Shown here: piece by piece, positions 52,119 to 61,646 of the stretch
How positions within the stretch are numbered: position 1 is the first letter of the stretch
Layout of the letters: each line of letters begins with the position of its first letter
Source of the DNA: an uncultured Bacteroidales bacterium
GTDB taxonomy: Bacteria > Bacteroidota > Bacteroidia > Bacteroidales > Bacteroidaceae
Length of the DNA stretch: 64,000 bases
Direction: 5' to 3'
Assembly: GCA_902775375.1 (NCBI GenBank)
Contig: CACYLU010000002.1
Location: 223,132-287,131, forward strand
Translations under genes and position numbers: made by a program
Notes under the pieces: generated by a model
What the model saw: the letters and a program-made list of their open reading frames with translations, nothing else
Databases searched by the model: none
Told to the model about the DNA's origin: nothing

Positions 52119-52715
52119 GCGTACCAGCATACCATGCATACCAGCGTACCATGCGTACCACGCATAATTTAACTACGGCACACTAACGAAACAGGCATAC
52201 CAACGTAACAGCGTACCATGCGTACCATGCGTACCACGCGTTACTTTGATTTTTATTTTTAAGACAGAAAAAGTGTATCATCAAATTTTATATATTATTT
52301 ATATATATAATATATATTATATATATAAATAATATATAAGGTACGTGACACATGGGTGGTATGTAAAATTGATTTTAGTCGTGGTACGCATGGTACGCAT
52401 GGTACGTGGTACGCCAAGCACCACCCTACGCATTGCCATAACAGGTTTTAAACAATGCTGGCGCTTACTACCGCTAAACGGACGGTTTTGTTCCGCTAAA
52501 CCCACCTTTTACTTCCGCCAAATGATTTGGGGCTTTCCTAAGCGTCTATTATACCACCCGCTCACCACTTCCGCTAAGTGCATGAAAACATCTAAAGGCA
52601 TTATAAAGGCTATAGGGTCATCATGCTACGACGGGTTAATCAACAAACGCCTTTTAAGTAAATATTTTATTATATCATTTGCATATATAAAATATATTTT
52701 ATAACTTTACAACAT
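52119..52715 (+). repeat. Composite intergenic element, copy B
   Basis: It starts 5 bases after the esterase stop. Five 9-base units related to GCGTACCAT (52119-52163), then inverted arms of the same unit, perfect over 26 bp (52212-52237 and 52381-52406). Between them is an AT-only perfect palindrome of 52 bp (52288-52339). Next come the conserved CCGCTAAA block (52465-52532), a further CCGCTAA near 52570 and the 37-base stretch identical to copy A (52662-52698) with an outward promoter. No convincing gene is inside. Confidence 0.85.
52678..52709 (+). promoter_or_regulatory. Outward promoter at the end of element copy B
   Basis: TTTG (52678-52681), 20 bases, TAACTTTA (52702-52709; one mismatch from the consensus box). 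It points at the convergent DUF4251 terminator, so any transcript would be short, about 120-150 bases, and carries only a seven-codon frame at 52713. Confidence 0.6.
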
Positions 52716-52832
52716 GATAGTTGAGAAACTGAGCTGACAACACTGCTGGTGGCCAACAGCGATGGAAGAAGCAAAGGTCCGATAATTACAAGAAAATATC
52801 GTTCTTTGACAGATTGTACAAAATGCCTTGGC

Positions 52833-52865
52833 AAAAAAAAGAGTGAAGTACGAATACCTCACTCT
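52833..52865 (-). terminator. Terminator of the hexuronate operon
   Basis: AGAGTGA / TCACTCT with inner GTA/TAC pairs and a CGAA loop, followed on the minus strand by eight T. It sits 20 bases after the DUF4251 stop and may also stop the transcript leaving element B. Confidence 0.88.
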
Positions 52866-52884
52866 GATAAAGGGATGATAACGG

Positions 52885-53370
52885 TTAGAAGTTCAACTCT
52901 CCTGAGTAAGAGATGGGATCACGCAGTCGTGACCTGACGTCAATCGACGACCTGCCATTGTCAAACACCCTGATGGTATAGACATAAACATCTTCGGTGT
53001 TTTTCACTCCTATCTCAATAAGATACTCATCGCCCTTCTGCTGCTGTTGCACGTAGCTTGATATGTGCTCATCAAAGTTCAAGCCAACACCACCTCCATA
53101 AGGAAGGTTGCGTGCCTCACCCATATAAGGCAGATGAGAAAACAGAGAGTCGTTTCTGACTTCTAAAGAATATTCTGATGTAAGATTTCTTGACGATCCT
53201 CTCATGGGATACATAAAGTTAACGTCAATCTTGAAATTTCGGTCGGCCAACGCCTGTTTCACCGCAGCTGCACGCTCTGCCGATGCCTCTGCACTGCCAA
53301 GAGTGGTACCACAAGCCGCAAGCAAAGCCACTCCTGCCATACATACAATTGATACCAAAAACTTTTTCAT
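52885..53370 (-). CDS. DUF4251 lipoprotein
   Basis: A 161-residue protein with a lipoprotein signal (GVALLAACGTT, Cys near residue 20) and a DUF4251-type domain (FKIDVNFMYPMRGSSRNLTS, LPYMGEARNLPYGGG). The function of the family is unknown; it is probably envelope bound. It lies only 3 bases after uxaC and is the last gene of the hexuronate operon, though it may be a chance passenger there. Confidence 0.8.
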   Translation of the reverse strand: MKKFLVSIVCMAGVALLAACGTTLGSAEASAERAAAVKQALADRNFKIDVNFMYPMRGSSRNLTSEYSLEVRNDSLFSHLPYMGEARNLPYGGGVGLNFDEHISSYVQQQQKGDEYLIEIGVKNTEDVYVYTIRVFDNGRSSIDVRSRLRDPISYSGELNF

Positions 53371-53373
53371 AAC

Positions 53374-54777
53374 TTAAAAACCAAAATAGTGTTTAGCATT
53401 ATAGTAACAAATATCTTCAATCATCTGACAGATGCGAGGCATCTCTTCAGAAGGAATCTCACCATTCTCTACATCCTGTCCTACGAGGTTGCAAAGGATT
53501 CTGCGAAAATACTCATGACGAGGATATGAGAGGAATGAACGGCTATCGGTGAGCATGCCTACAAACCTACTGAGCAGACCTTGTAACGACAGGGTATTGA
53601 GTTGCTTCTCTATGCCGTCTTTCTGGTCGAGGAACCACCAGCCACTGCCCCATTGCATCTTGCCTGGCACACTGCCATCTTGGAAGTTGCCTATCATGGT
53701 GGCCACCATCTCGTTGGCATTGGGGTTGAGATTATATACAATGGTCTTTGTAAGACATTCCTCGCTGTTAAGGTGGTCGAAGAAATGAGCCATGCTCTTG
53801 GCGGTAGTGAACTCGCCTATAGAATCAAAGCCTGCATCAGGGCCCAACAGTTCAAACATCTTGGAATTGTTGTTGCGTTGCGGACCGTAATGGAACTGTT
53901 GCACCCACTGGGTATCGAAATCGAGCTCGGCAAAATAGGTGAGCAAGCCCGATTTGAACTTCAGTTTCTCGGCCTCTGAGGCTTCATCTCCTGCCATTAC
54001 TTTCACAAATACGGCCTGCATCTCGTCTTCTGTTACAGGCTCGTCATAGAAGCAGTCGATGCCATGATCGGACAACTTGCACCCATGCTGGGCAAAATAG
54101 AGATGCCGCAGATAAAGTGCCTCGAGCAGGTCGCTATAGTTATAGATATCCACCCCACTCACTTCAGACAACTGATCAATATAAGTGCGATAGGTCTTGG
54201 GGTTATCAATAGCCATCGCCTTGTCAGGACGCCATGTGGGTAGCACTTTGATTTCAAAGCCACTTTCCTTGATTTGCTCATGATACTCCAACGAGTCAAC
54301 TGGGTCGTCAGTAGTACACACAGCCTCAACTTTATAACGCCTCATCAAACCTCGGGCTGAGAATTCCGGCTGTTGCAACTTCTCGTTACACTCTTCATAG
54401 ATTTCACGAGCAGTATCAGGGTTGAGCAACTTCTGAATGCCAAAAGCGGTGCGCAGCTCCAAGTGCGTCCAATGATAAAGTGGATTACGGAAGGTATAGG
54501 GTATTGTTTCTGCCCACTTCTGAAACTTCTCCCAATCGGATGCACCACCTGTTATGAAATACTCATCAACACCATTGGCCCGCAAGGCACGCCATTTATA
54601 ATGGTCGCCACCCAACCACAATTCGGTAATGGAGCGGAAACGATGGTCTTCTGCTATTTCCTTTGGATTGAGGTGACAATGATAATCGATAATGGGCAGA
54701 TGCTCTGCATGTTCGTGATAGAGCATCTTTGCCGTCTCGCTTTGCAGCAAGAAATCTTTATCCATGAAGGGTTTCAT
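53374..54777 (-). CDS. uxaC: Glucuronate (uronate) isomerase
   Basis: A 467-residue enzyme of the amidohydrolase-like superfamily that converts glucuronate to fructuronate or galacturonate to tagaturonate. The opening FMDKDFLLQSETAKMLYHEH and IIDYHCHLNPKEIAED (metal-binding His pair) are diagnostic. CTTDDPVDSLEYH and MLTDSRSFLSYPRHEYFRR follow. It is part of the minus-strand hexuronate operon, 58 bases after kdgA. Confidence 0.96.
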   Translation of the reverse strand: MKPFMDKDFLLQSETAKMLYHEHAEHLPIIDYHCHLNPKEIAEDHRFRSITELWLGGDHYKWRALRANGVDEYFITGGASDWEKFQKWAETIPYTFRNPLYHWTHLELRTAFGIQKLLNPDTAREIYEECNEKLQQPEFSARGLMRRYKVEAVCTTDDPVDSLEYHEQIKESGFEIKVLPTWRPDKAMAIDNPKTYRTYIDQLSEVSGVDIYNYSDLLEALYLRHLYFAQHGCKLSDHGIDCFYDEPVTEDEMQAVFVKVMAGDEASEAEKLKFKSGLLTYFAELDFDTQWVQQFHYGPQRNNNSKMFELLGPDAGFDSIGEFTTAKSMAHFFDHLNSEECLTKTIVYNLNPNANEMVATMIGNFQDGSVPGKMQWGSGWWFLDQKDGIEKQLNTLSLQGLLSRFVGMLTDSRSFLSYPRHEYFRRILCNLVGQDVENGEIPSEEMPRICQMIEDICYYNAKHYFGF

Positions 54778-54835
54778 AATAATATTTTTATTATGTTCTT
54801 TTCTTTTGTCTTAACGCTTCTCCACATAGGCTCAA

Positions 54836-55498
54836 TTATCTAATATTTATTATTCTAAAAACTTCTTGGCACTTGTTGGTGATGTACTGCCAGTCTTTCT
54901 CGGCAATCTTTTCTTTGGGGAAGAGCTTGGAGCCCATGCCCACACAGAAAACACCCGCCTTGAACCATGCTGAGAGATTTTCTTCGGTAGGCTCTACCCC
55001 ACCCGTCACCATAAGCTTGCTCCAAGGCATAGGTGCCAACAGACCTTTCACGAACTTAGGGCCAAGCACGTCGCCTGGGAAAACTTTGATAAGGTCACAT
55101 CCTGCCTCCTGAGCAAAACCCACTTCACTGACACTGCCACAACCTGGGATGTAAGGCACACAACGACGGTTGCACACCTTAGCCACATCAGGGTTGAACA
55201 ATGGGCCAACCACAAAATCGGCTCCCATCTGAATGAACAACGAAGCTGTAGGGGCATCGACCACAGAGCCTACACCCAATGCTAAATCTGGACATTCTGC
55301 CCACGTAAATTTTCTTACTTCAGCAAACACCTCGTGAGCAAAGTCGCCACGATTGGTAAACTCGAAGGCACGTACACCTCCATCGTAGCAGGCTTTGACC
55401 ACCTGCTTTGCAATTTCTACATCTTTATGGTAGAACACTGGCACCATCTTGGTGGCACCTATCTTTTGCATTACTGCTAATTTGTCAAACTTTGCCAT
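54836..55498 (-). CDS. kdgA: KDPG / 4-hydroxy-2-oxoglutarate aldolase
   Basis: A 220-residue class I aldolase that splits 2-keto-3-deoxy-6-phosphogluconate into pyruvate and glyceraldehyde-3-phosphate. The barrel shows [14 protein letters not shown] with the catalytic Glu region, [23 protein letters not shown] and the Schiff-base Lys in [15 protein letters not shown], then [12 protein letters not shown]. It is the last catabolic step encoded by this operon. Confidence 0.95.
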   Translation of the reverse strand: MAKFDKLAVMQKIGATKMVPVFYHKDVEIAKQVVKACYDGGVRAFEFTNRGDFAHEVFAEVRKFTWAECPDLALGVGSVVDAPTASLFIQMGADFVVGPLFNPDVAKVCNRRCVPYIPGCGSVSEVGFAQEAGCDLIKVFPGDVLGPKFVKGLLAPMPWSKLMVTGGVEPTEENLSAWFKAGVFCVGMGSKLFPKEKIAEKDWQYITNKCQEVFRIINIR

Positions 55499-55517
55499 AT
55501 ATTTGATAAATGGATAA

Positions 55518-56687
55518 TTATTTCATACTTTGGGCAATGCCCAGTTCCAAGCCACGAAGTTCGGCAAGGCCACGCAGGCGACCAATGAGCGAATAGCCAG
55601 GATTGGTATGCTTGCGCAAATCGTCGGCCATCTGATGACCATGGTCTGGACGCATGGCAATGCTCTCACCACGTTGTTGCTGAATCTCCAAGAATGCCTT
55701 CATGACTTCCACCATAGGCACATCGCCCTCCAGGTGGTTGGCTTCATAGAAATTGCCTTCGGCATCACGCTGGGTGCTACGCAGGTGAACAAAGTGAATA
55801 CGGTCGGCAAAACGACGCATCATGGCAGGCAGATCGTTGTCGGCACTCACGCCCAATGAGCCACAACACAGGCACAAGCCATTGGCAGGTGAAGGCACGG
55901 CATCGACAAGGGCTTGAAAATCCTCTGCATTGCTCAAGATGCGGGGCAAACCCAAGATGGAGCAAGGAGGATCGTCAGGATGGATCACCAGCTTCACGCC
56001 TGCCTCTTCGGCCACAGGTGTCACTTCTTGCAAGAAATAAATAAGGTTGGCACGTAATCGCTCGGGAGTGATACCTTTATACCTGTCAAGTTCCTGTTGG
56101 AACTGCTCTAAAGTAAAACTCTCTTCAGAGCCAGGCAAGCCAGCTATCATATTACGCACTAAGCGGTGTTTCTCTTCATCCGTCATCTGTTCGAAACGAA
56201 GTTTGGCCTTGACTTTCTCTTCTTCTGAATATTCATTCTCAGCACCTGGACGCTTTAGCAAGAACAGGTCGAACGCTATAAAAGCAGCACGTTCGAAACG
56301 CAACGCACGACTGCCATCTGGCATTTCATAGGCCAAGTCGGTACGAGTCCAGTCGAGTACGGGCATGAAGTTATAGGTCACCACTCTGACATCACACTTG
56401 CCCAGGTTGCGAAGGCTCTCCTTATAATTATCGATATAGCGCTGATAATCGCCCGTCTGTGTCTTGATGTGCTCATGAACTGGCACACTCTCTACTACAG
56501 ACCACTTTAAGCCAACTGCTTCGATGATCTGCTTGCGCTTCATGATTTCTTCTACCGTCCACACCTGACCATTAGGAATGTGGTGCAAAGCAATAACTAT
56601 GCCTGTAGCGCCAGCTTGCTTAATATCCCAAAGGCTTACAGGATCGTTGGGACCATACCAACGAAATGTTTGTTCACAAAGTATCAT
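55518..56687 (-). CDS. uxuA: Mannonate dehydratase
   Basis: A 389-residue TIM-barrel metalloenzyme that dehydrates D-mannonate to 2-keto-3-deoxygluconate. Signs are [65 protein letters not shown] and [12 protein letters not shown], which hold the metal-binding Cys and His residues. It lies between the SDR oxidoreductase (22 bases) and kdgA (19 bases). Confidence 0.97.
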   Translation of the reverse strand: MILCEQTFRWYGPNDPVSLWDIKQAGATGIVIALHHIPNGQVWTVEEIMKRKQIIEAVGLKWSVVESVPVHEHIKTQTGDYQRYIDNYKESLRNLGKCDVRVVTYNFMPVLDWTRTDLAYEMPDGSRALRFERAAFIAFDLFLLKRPGAENEYSEEEKVKAKLRFEQMTDEEKHRLVRNMIAGLPGSEESFTLEQFQQELDRYKGITPERLRANLIYFLQEVTPVAEEAGVKLVIHPDDPPCSILGLPRILSNAEDFQALVDAVPSPANGLCLCCGSLGVSADNDLPAMMRRFADRIHFVHLRSTQRDAEGNFYEANHLEGDVPMVEVMKAFLEIQQQRGESIAMRPDHGHQMADDLRKHTNPGYSLIGRLRGLAELRGLELGIAQSMK

Positions 56688-56709
56688 AATAATTGATTAT
56701 TCAAATATT

Positions 56710-57522
56710 TCAAATTGTAAACACGTTAAAGCCACCATCAACAATGGCTACAGTGCCAGTGACAAACTGTGATGCATCGCTGATAAGATAGTGGATAGTG
56801 CCACACAGTTCCTCTGGCTTGCCCATGCGCCCCATAGGAGTTTGATGAATGATGTCTTGTCCACGTTGCGTCCAACTACCATCGGGGTTAGTAAGCAACG
56901 TACGGTTCTGCTCTGTCAGGAAGAAACCTGGAGCAATGGCATTGACTCGGATACCAGTACTGAATTTCTTAGCCACCTCGGTAGCCATGAATGCCGTGAA
57001 ATTGCTAACTCCAGCCTTTGCCACACCATAGCCTGCCACACGTGTCAATGGGCGGAAAGCAGACATAGATGAGAAATTAACAATAGATCCTTTACCCTGC
57101 TTCGCCATTTGTTTCAAAAACACCTGCGTGGACAACATAGTGCCTGTGAGGTTCAACTCAAGCACCTTCTGAAAATCCTCTACCTTAAGGTCGAAGAAAG
57201 TCTTGTCAGGAGCTATTGTTGCTCCAGACAGGTTGCCACCAGCAGCATTAAGCAGAGCATCAACTCGTCCGTAGGCTTGCACGATATCTGTCAAATTTTG
57301 CTCTAATATATCTTGCTTAACTACATCAGTAGTGAGATACATTGCCTCTCCGCCTTTCGCTTTGATGCCTTCAACAATGGCATTCCCCACTTCAGTTTTG
57401 CGTCCCATAATCACGATCTTTGCCCCTTGTTGAGCTAGGTAAGCCGAGATGGTACGACCCAAAGTTCCCGTACCACCTGTAATGACCACTACTTTATCTT
57501 TTATGTCGAATAAATTTTCCAT
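56710..57522 (-). CDS. SDR-family D-mannonate oxidoreductase (fructuronate reductase)
   Basis: A 270-residue short-chain dehydrogenase that would reduce fructuronate to mannonate with NAD(P)H. The cofactor loop is VITGGTGTLGRTIS, the structural motif LLNAAGGN, and the catalytic Ser/Tyr/Lys lie in NFSSMSAFRPLTRVAGYGVAK. It replaces the classical long-chain UxuB in many Bacteroidota. The role is given by its place between the GH2 gene and uxuA. Confidence 0.9.
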   Translation of the reverse strand: MENLFDIKDKVVVITGGTGTLGRTISAYLAQQGAKIVIMGRKTEVGNAIVEGIKAKGGEAMYLTTDVVKQDILEQNLTDIVQAYGRVDALLNAAGGNLSGATIAPDKTFFDLKVEDFQKVLELNLTGTMLSTQVFLKQMAKQGKGSIVNFSSMSAFRPLTRVAGYGVAKAGVSNFTAFMATEVAKKFSTGIRVNAIAPGFFLTEQNRTLLTNPDGSWTQRGQDIIHQTPMGRMGKPEELCGTIHYLISDASQFVTGTVAIVDGGFNVFTI

Positions 57523-57546
57523 TATAATGCTATCAATTATTGATTA

Positions 57547-59577
57547 TTACAGAACATTCCATGTTGCAGAATCATTGCCGTGAGCTGTGCGTACCTCTAC
57601 CTGGTTCACACCCTTACTAAGCTTTACATTTTCCCATACAACGGTAGCGTATGCATCTGTCTTCTGGGTACCTACGAGCTTGCCATTGATATAAAGTTTC
57701 ACGTTAGGAGCCGTTGTAAAGACAATAATGTCTGTCACATCTTCTTTTCTATCTACATAGCGTTTTGAGCAGAGATGTACAGTCTGCTCTGCCTTGTTCC
57801 AATTAGCTTTGTAGAGATAGAAAGCGTCTTTGCGAGTCTGACGATCGTGAGTCACCAATCCCTTGTCGTTGATATTGTTGGTATCTCCCTCTGTACGCAT
57901 AGAGGAAGCAAAGTCAAACATATTCCAAACGTATGAGCCCCAGATATAGTCGCGCTCAGTAATCATCTTGATGTGCTTCATGTGAGAGACAGTTTGCTTC
58001 TCTTCTGGATGGAGTTTGCCACGAGGATTGTTGTACTCCTTGTTGTTCTCGTCAAACTTGCCCACATGTTGGTTGATGCTGGCACCTGCGCCATATTCAC
58101 TAATAGAAATCTTGGCATTGGGATAGGTCTGGTGCCACTTATCGAAGAAGGGGCCGAAATCATCTATCTTACCATCGTACCAACCGAAATATTTGTTCCA
58201 ACCCATCACATCAGTAATGAAGTTGAAGTCGCCTTCGAAGCAAGTAGCCGATGTAGTGAGGCGCACAGGGTCAAGCTCATGAGCGATATCACTCAGCTCA
58301 GCAGCAATAGAATTGTGTCCACCTGGCACCTCATTGAAGATACCCCAGAACATAATGCTTGGGTGGTTGTAATTCTGAATAATCATTTCCTTGAGTTGCA
58401 AGCGCAAATTATCCTCGAATTCCTTATAAGCATTATAGCCTGTGATAAATGGAATTTCTTCCCAAACCACAACGCCACGACGGTCGGCTTCCTCAAACAT
58501 GAAGTGAGCCTGTGGATAGTGAGCCAAACGAAGAGCATTGACACCCATTTCCTGGATGATGTTAAGGTCAGTGATGTGATTCTCCTTTGTTAAAGCGGAA
58601 GCTATGCCTGCCCAGTCTTGATGACGAGATACGCCACGTAGCTTAAGGTGTTTGCCATTCAAGAAGAATCCCTTATTCTCGTCCACATAGAAATTGCGGA
58701 AGCCAAATTGGTCTTCTACACGGTCAATCTCCTTACCACCTTTTTTCAGAATAGCAACTACTTTATACAAATATGGGTCGGCCATTCCATCCCACAGATG
58801 AGGATTGCTAACACCAGCATTGATAGTCACCTTATCGTTGTTAATGATGTTGGTAGTTTTGCTAACTACCATCTGACCTTTGGCATCTACCATTTGGAAC
58901 TCAACTTCGCAATCCTGATAACCCATCTTGCTAGTAAGGCGAATTTCAGCACTAACCTCGGCACGATCGGCCGTAAGCATCTTCTGCGTTACCTGCAAGC
59001 CATCAGAGCCGAAATAAAGTGGTGAGATAGCCACATCGTCAGTAATGATGAGCCAAGCATCACGATAGAGACCTCCATAAACATTGAAGTCGCCACTGAG
59101 TGTAGCCACATCGAAACGATGGCTGTTGTCGCAAGTAACCAACAGATAATTCTTCTGTCCATAGGTTAGATAATCAGTCAACTCGAACGTAAAAGCATTG
59201 TAAGCACCTTTATGCTCGCCTACCTGCACCCAATTAACTTGCACATTGGCCACAGAACCAGCTCCTTCGAACTTTACGAAGATACGTTTGCCTTTCCAAC
59301 TCTCAGGTACATCAATTTCTTTCATATACGAGCCTTCACCACGATAGTAACCACCATCGTTCATAAAGTCCTCGTCGTTGTAAGTATGAGGCAGGTTGAC
59401 AACTTTCTCTCCCTTCGGCACATAAATATTGGGATAGACTCCCCATACACCAAACGTACCTTTTCTAAATTGCCACTCTTGATTTAAAGATGTCACTTCA
59501 CGTGCATCAACCTCTGACCATTGACCACTGAACATAATCATAGCCAACAATACAAACAACGCTTTAATGTTTTTCAT
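57547..59577 (-). CDS. Exported GH2 glycosidase (beta-glucuronidase or beta-galactosidase type)
   Basis: A 676-residue secreted glycoside hydrolase family 2 enzyme. After the signal peptide comes the sugar-binding jelly roll (SLNQEWQFRKGTFG, VNLPHTYND), an immunoglobulin-like domain and the TIM barrel (LRGVSRHQDWAG, acid/base Glu in FWGIFNEV, nucleophile Glu in ISEYGAG). A C-terminal domain with VKLYINGKLVG ends the chain. Location in a glucuronate operon suggests release of glucuronic acid, but the sequence alone does not exclude beta-galactosidase. Confidence 0.88.
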   Translation of the reverse strand: MKNIKALFVLLAMIMFSGQWSEVDAREVTSLNQEWQFRKGTFGVWGVYPNIYVPKGEKVVNLPHTYNDEDFMNDGGYYRGEGSYMKEIDVPESWKGKRIFVKFEGAGSVANVQVNWVQVGEHKGAYNAFTFELTDYLTYGQKNYLLVTCDNSHRFDVATLSGDFNVYGGLYRDAWLIITDDVAISPLYFGSDGLQVTQKMLTADRAEVSAEIRLTSKMGYQDCEVEFQMVDAKGQMVVSKTTNIINNDKVTINAGVSNPHLWDGMADPYLYKVVAILKKGGKEIDRVEDQFGFRNFYVDENKGFFLNGKHLKLRGVSRHQDWAGIASALTKENHITDLNIIQEMGVNALRLAHYPQAHFMFEEADRRGVVVWEEIPFITGYNAYKEFEDNLRLQLKEMIIQNYNHPSIMFWGIFNEVPGGHNSIAAELSDIAHELDPVRLTTSATCFEGDFNFITDVMGWNKYFGWYDGKIDDFGPFFDKWHQTYPNAKISISEYGAGASINQHVGKFDENNKEYNNPRGKLHPEEKQTVSHMKHIKMITERDYIWGSYVWNMFDFASSMRTEGDTNNINDKGLVTHDRQTRKDAFYLYKANWNKAEQTVHLCSKRYVDRKEDVTDIIVFTTAPNVKLYINGKLVGTQKTDAYATVVWENVKLSKGVNQVEVRTAHGNDSATWNVL

Positions 59578-59657
59578 GTATTTCTTGTTTTAATTATTAT
59601 TCTAACTATCGTCATGCTAAAAGATCTGGTTACCTTTTATCATAATCATTATATCAA

Positions 59658-60683
59658 TTATCGTTGAACTCGTCCAGAAGCATCGCCCCCTGCAAGAGCC
59701 TCTACCTCGGCCACACTCACCATATTCACATCACCAGGAATGGTGTGCTTCAAGGCCGAAGCAGCAACAGCAAACTCAAGCGCTTCACCTTGGGTAGCTT
59801 TAGTAAGAAGACCATGAATCAAACCACCAGAGAATGAGTCACCACCACCCACACGGTCGATGATGGGATTGATATCGTAGCGCTTAGACTCATAAAATTC
59901 TTTACCATTATAAATCATTGCCTTCCATCCATTATGAGTAGCTGAGAAGGATTCACGCAGGGTAGATGCCACATATTTGAAGCCAAACTCCTTAGCCATT
60001 GCCTCAAAGATACCCTTATAACCAGCAGCATCAGTTTTGCCACCAGTAACATCGGCCTGTGGTTTGAAACCCAAGCAAAGTTCGGCATCCTCTTCGTTGC
60101 CTATACAAACATCGACATACTGCATGAGGGGTTTCATCACACTTTGTGCTTTCTCTTTTGTCCAAAGTTTCTTGCGGAAATTCAAGTCACAAGATATGGT
60201 CACTCCATTACGTTTTGCTGCTTCACAAGCAAGTTTTACCAACAAGGCAGCTTTATCACTGATAGCTGGGGTAATGCCAGACCAATGGAACCAATCGGCT
60301 CCCCGCATGATAAAATCGAAGTCAAAATCCGTTGGTTCGGCTTCTGCGATAGCAGAATGTGCACGATCATAAATCACCTTACTAGGACGCATAGATGCGC
60401 CAGTTTCAAGGTAATAGATACCCACACGGTCACCTCCACGAGCTATATAATCAGTCTTGACACCAAACTTACGCAATGAATTAACAGCAGCCTGTCCTAT
60501 CTCGTGCTGAGGCAGTTTGGTAACGAAATATGCATCATGGCCATAGTTTGCACAACTGACAGCTACATTGGCTTCACCTCCACCATATACTACATCAAAT
60601 GCATCAGATTGAACGAAACGGGTGTTGCCTGGCGTAGAGAGCCTGAGCATGATTTCACCCATAGTAATAATTTTCTTTCCCAT
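59658..60683 (-). CDS. kdgK: 2-keto-3-deoxygluconate kinase
   Basis: A 341-residue PfkB-family sugar kinase that phosphorylates KDG to KDPG. GEIMLRLSTPGNTRFVQ and YGGGEANVAVSCANYG form the substrate part, SCDLNFRKKLW lies in the middle, and DRVGGGDSFSGGLIHGL holds the catalytic Asp and anion hole. It is first in the operon, behind its own promoter. Confidence 0.95.
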   Translation of the reverse strand: MGKKIITMGEIMLRLSTPGNTRFVQSDAFDVVYGGGEANVAVSCANYGHDAYFVTKLPQHEIGQAAVNSLRKFGVKTDYIARGGDRVGIYYLETGASMRPSKVIYDRAHSAIAEAEPTDFDFDFIMRGADWFHWSGITPAISDKAALLVKLACEAAKRNGVTISCDLNFRKKLWTKEKAQSVMKPLMQYVDVCIGNEEDAELCLGFKPQADVTGGKTDAAGYKGIFEAMAKEFGFKYVASTLRESFSATHNGWKAMIYNGKEFYESKRYDINPIIDRVGGGDSFSGGLIHGLLTKATQGEALEFAVAASALKHTIPGDVNMVSVAEVEALAGGDASGRVQR

Positions 60684-60708
60684 AAACCAGTTTTATAAAT
60701 CTAATTTA

Positions 60709-60739
60709 CAAAAGTACGAATAAGCGAGAAAAAAGCAAA
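60709..60739 (-). promoter_or_regulatory. Promoter of the hexuronate operon
   Basis: Minus strand TTTG (60736-60739), 19 bases, TACTTTTG (60709-60716), leaving a leader of about 22 bases before kdgK. No obvious operator dyad was seen. Confidence 0.6.
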
Positions 60740-60780
60740 GTTTTCCATGAAGATTGTGCTCGAAACACAAGATGATTGCT

Positions 60781-60788
60781 TATATTTG
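60781..60788 (+). promoter_or_regulatory. -7 box for the C26 peptidase-like gene
   Basis: TATATTTG, 22 bases before the ATG at 60811. The -33 region is weak. Confidence 0.5.
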
Positions 60789-60810
60789 CAAAAAATAAAT
60801 TTAGACCATA

Positions 60811-61629
60811 ATGAAAAAACTATTTTGTAGCATAATACTGATTGTATCATGCATCGTTGCAATGGCTCAAAAACCTTTGATTGGCATAAGTACTGGTTAT
60901 AGTGCCAGTGAAAACACTGCTTCTGTACGTTACACCTACGTTGATGCTGTTATCAATGCTGGTGGCATACCAGTTTTAATTCCTCTTGCCAAAGACTCTC
61001 TGACAGCTGCCGAAGCCATAGAACGTATTGATGGTCTTATTTTGTCAGGTGGTGAAGACGTACATCCCTTTTTCTATGGAGAAGAACCTGCAGGAGCCTT
61101 AGGTAGCGTGAATGTAGCTCGCGACAAAAGCGATATGTGGTTACTGCAATCTGCCGCAAAGTTAGGAAAAGCCGTGTTGAGCATCTGTCGTGGTGAACAA
61201 CTCACAAATGTCACTTTTGGTGGCACTCTTTATCAGGACATCCCTTCGCAATATCCCAATCGACCAGCTGTGCAACATAACCAGCGTTTTGGTGGTGCCG
61301 AACCAGTACACCATGTGAATGTTGTGAAAGGTTCTCATCTTTATGAAATCATGCTGCAGGAACAGTTGGCGGTCAACTCATTCCATCACCAGGCAATAAA
61401 AGACGTTGCTCCAGATTTTAAGGTGGTTGCTACAGCTTCCGATGGTGTTGTGGAAGCCATTGAGGGTTTCCCTAAATACAATGTGTTAGGCGTCCAGTGG
61501 CACCCTGAATACTTTGCCCAACAAGGCGAGAAGCAGTGGGTAAAATTATTTGAAGACCTGGTGCAACGTGCAGGTGCGAGCAAGCCCGTTATCAAGCAAC
61601 CCAACATCAATCAACCTAGAATTAGATAA
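60811..61629 (+). CDS. Exported class I glutamine amidotransferase-like hydrolase (peptidase C26)
   Basis: A 272-residue protein with a signal peptide (LFCSIILIVSCIVAMAQ) and a gamma-glutamyl hydrolase / PuuD-like domain. LIGISTGYS opens the domain, GLILSGGEDVHPFFYGE follows, the nucleophile is Cys126 in SICRGEQ, and VNSFHHQAI and GVQWHPEYF carry the catalytic His/Glu region. It would cleave gamma-glutamyl bonds outside the cytoplasm. It is 17 bases from the next gene and probably co-transcribed. Confidence 0.9.
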   Translation: MKKLFCSIILIVSCIVAMAQKPLIGISTGYSASENTASVRYTYVDAVINAGGIPVLIPLAKDSLTAAEAIERIDGLILSGGEDVHPFFYGEEPAGALGSVNVARDKSDMWLLQSAAKLGKAVLSICRGEQLTNVTFGGTLYQDIPSQYPNRPAVQHNQRFGGAEPVHHVNVVKGSHLYEIMLQEQLAVNSFHHQAIKDVAPDFKVVATASDGVVEAIEGFPKYNVLGVQWHPEYFAQQGEKQWVKLFEDLVQRAGASKPVIKQPNINQPRIR

Positions 61630-61646
61630 TTTTAACCTAACACTTT

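Noticed and set aside
52345-52704. A 119-codon plus-strand frame within element B
   Set aside because: It runs through the inverted repeat arm and conserved non-coding blocks, has no counterpart frame in copy A and lacks a recognisable domain.
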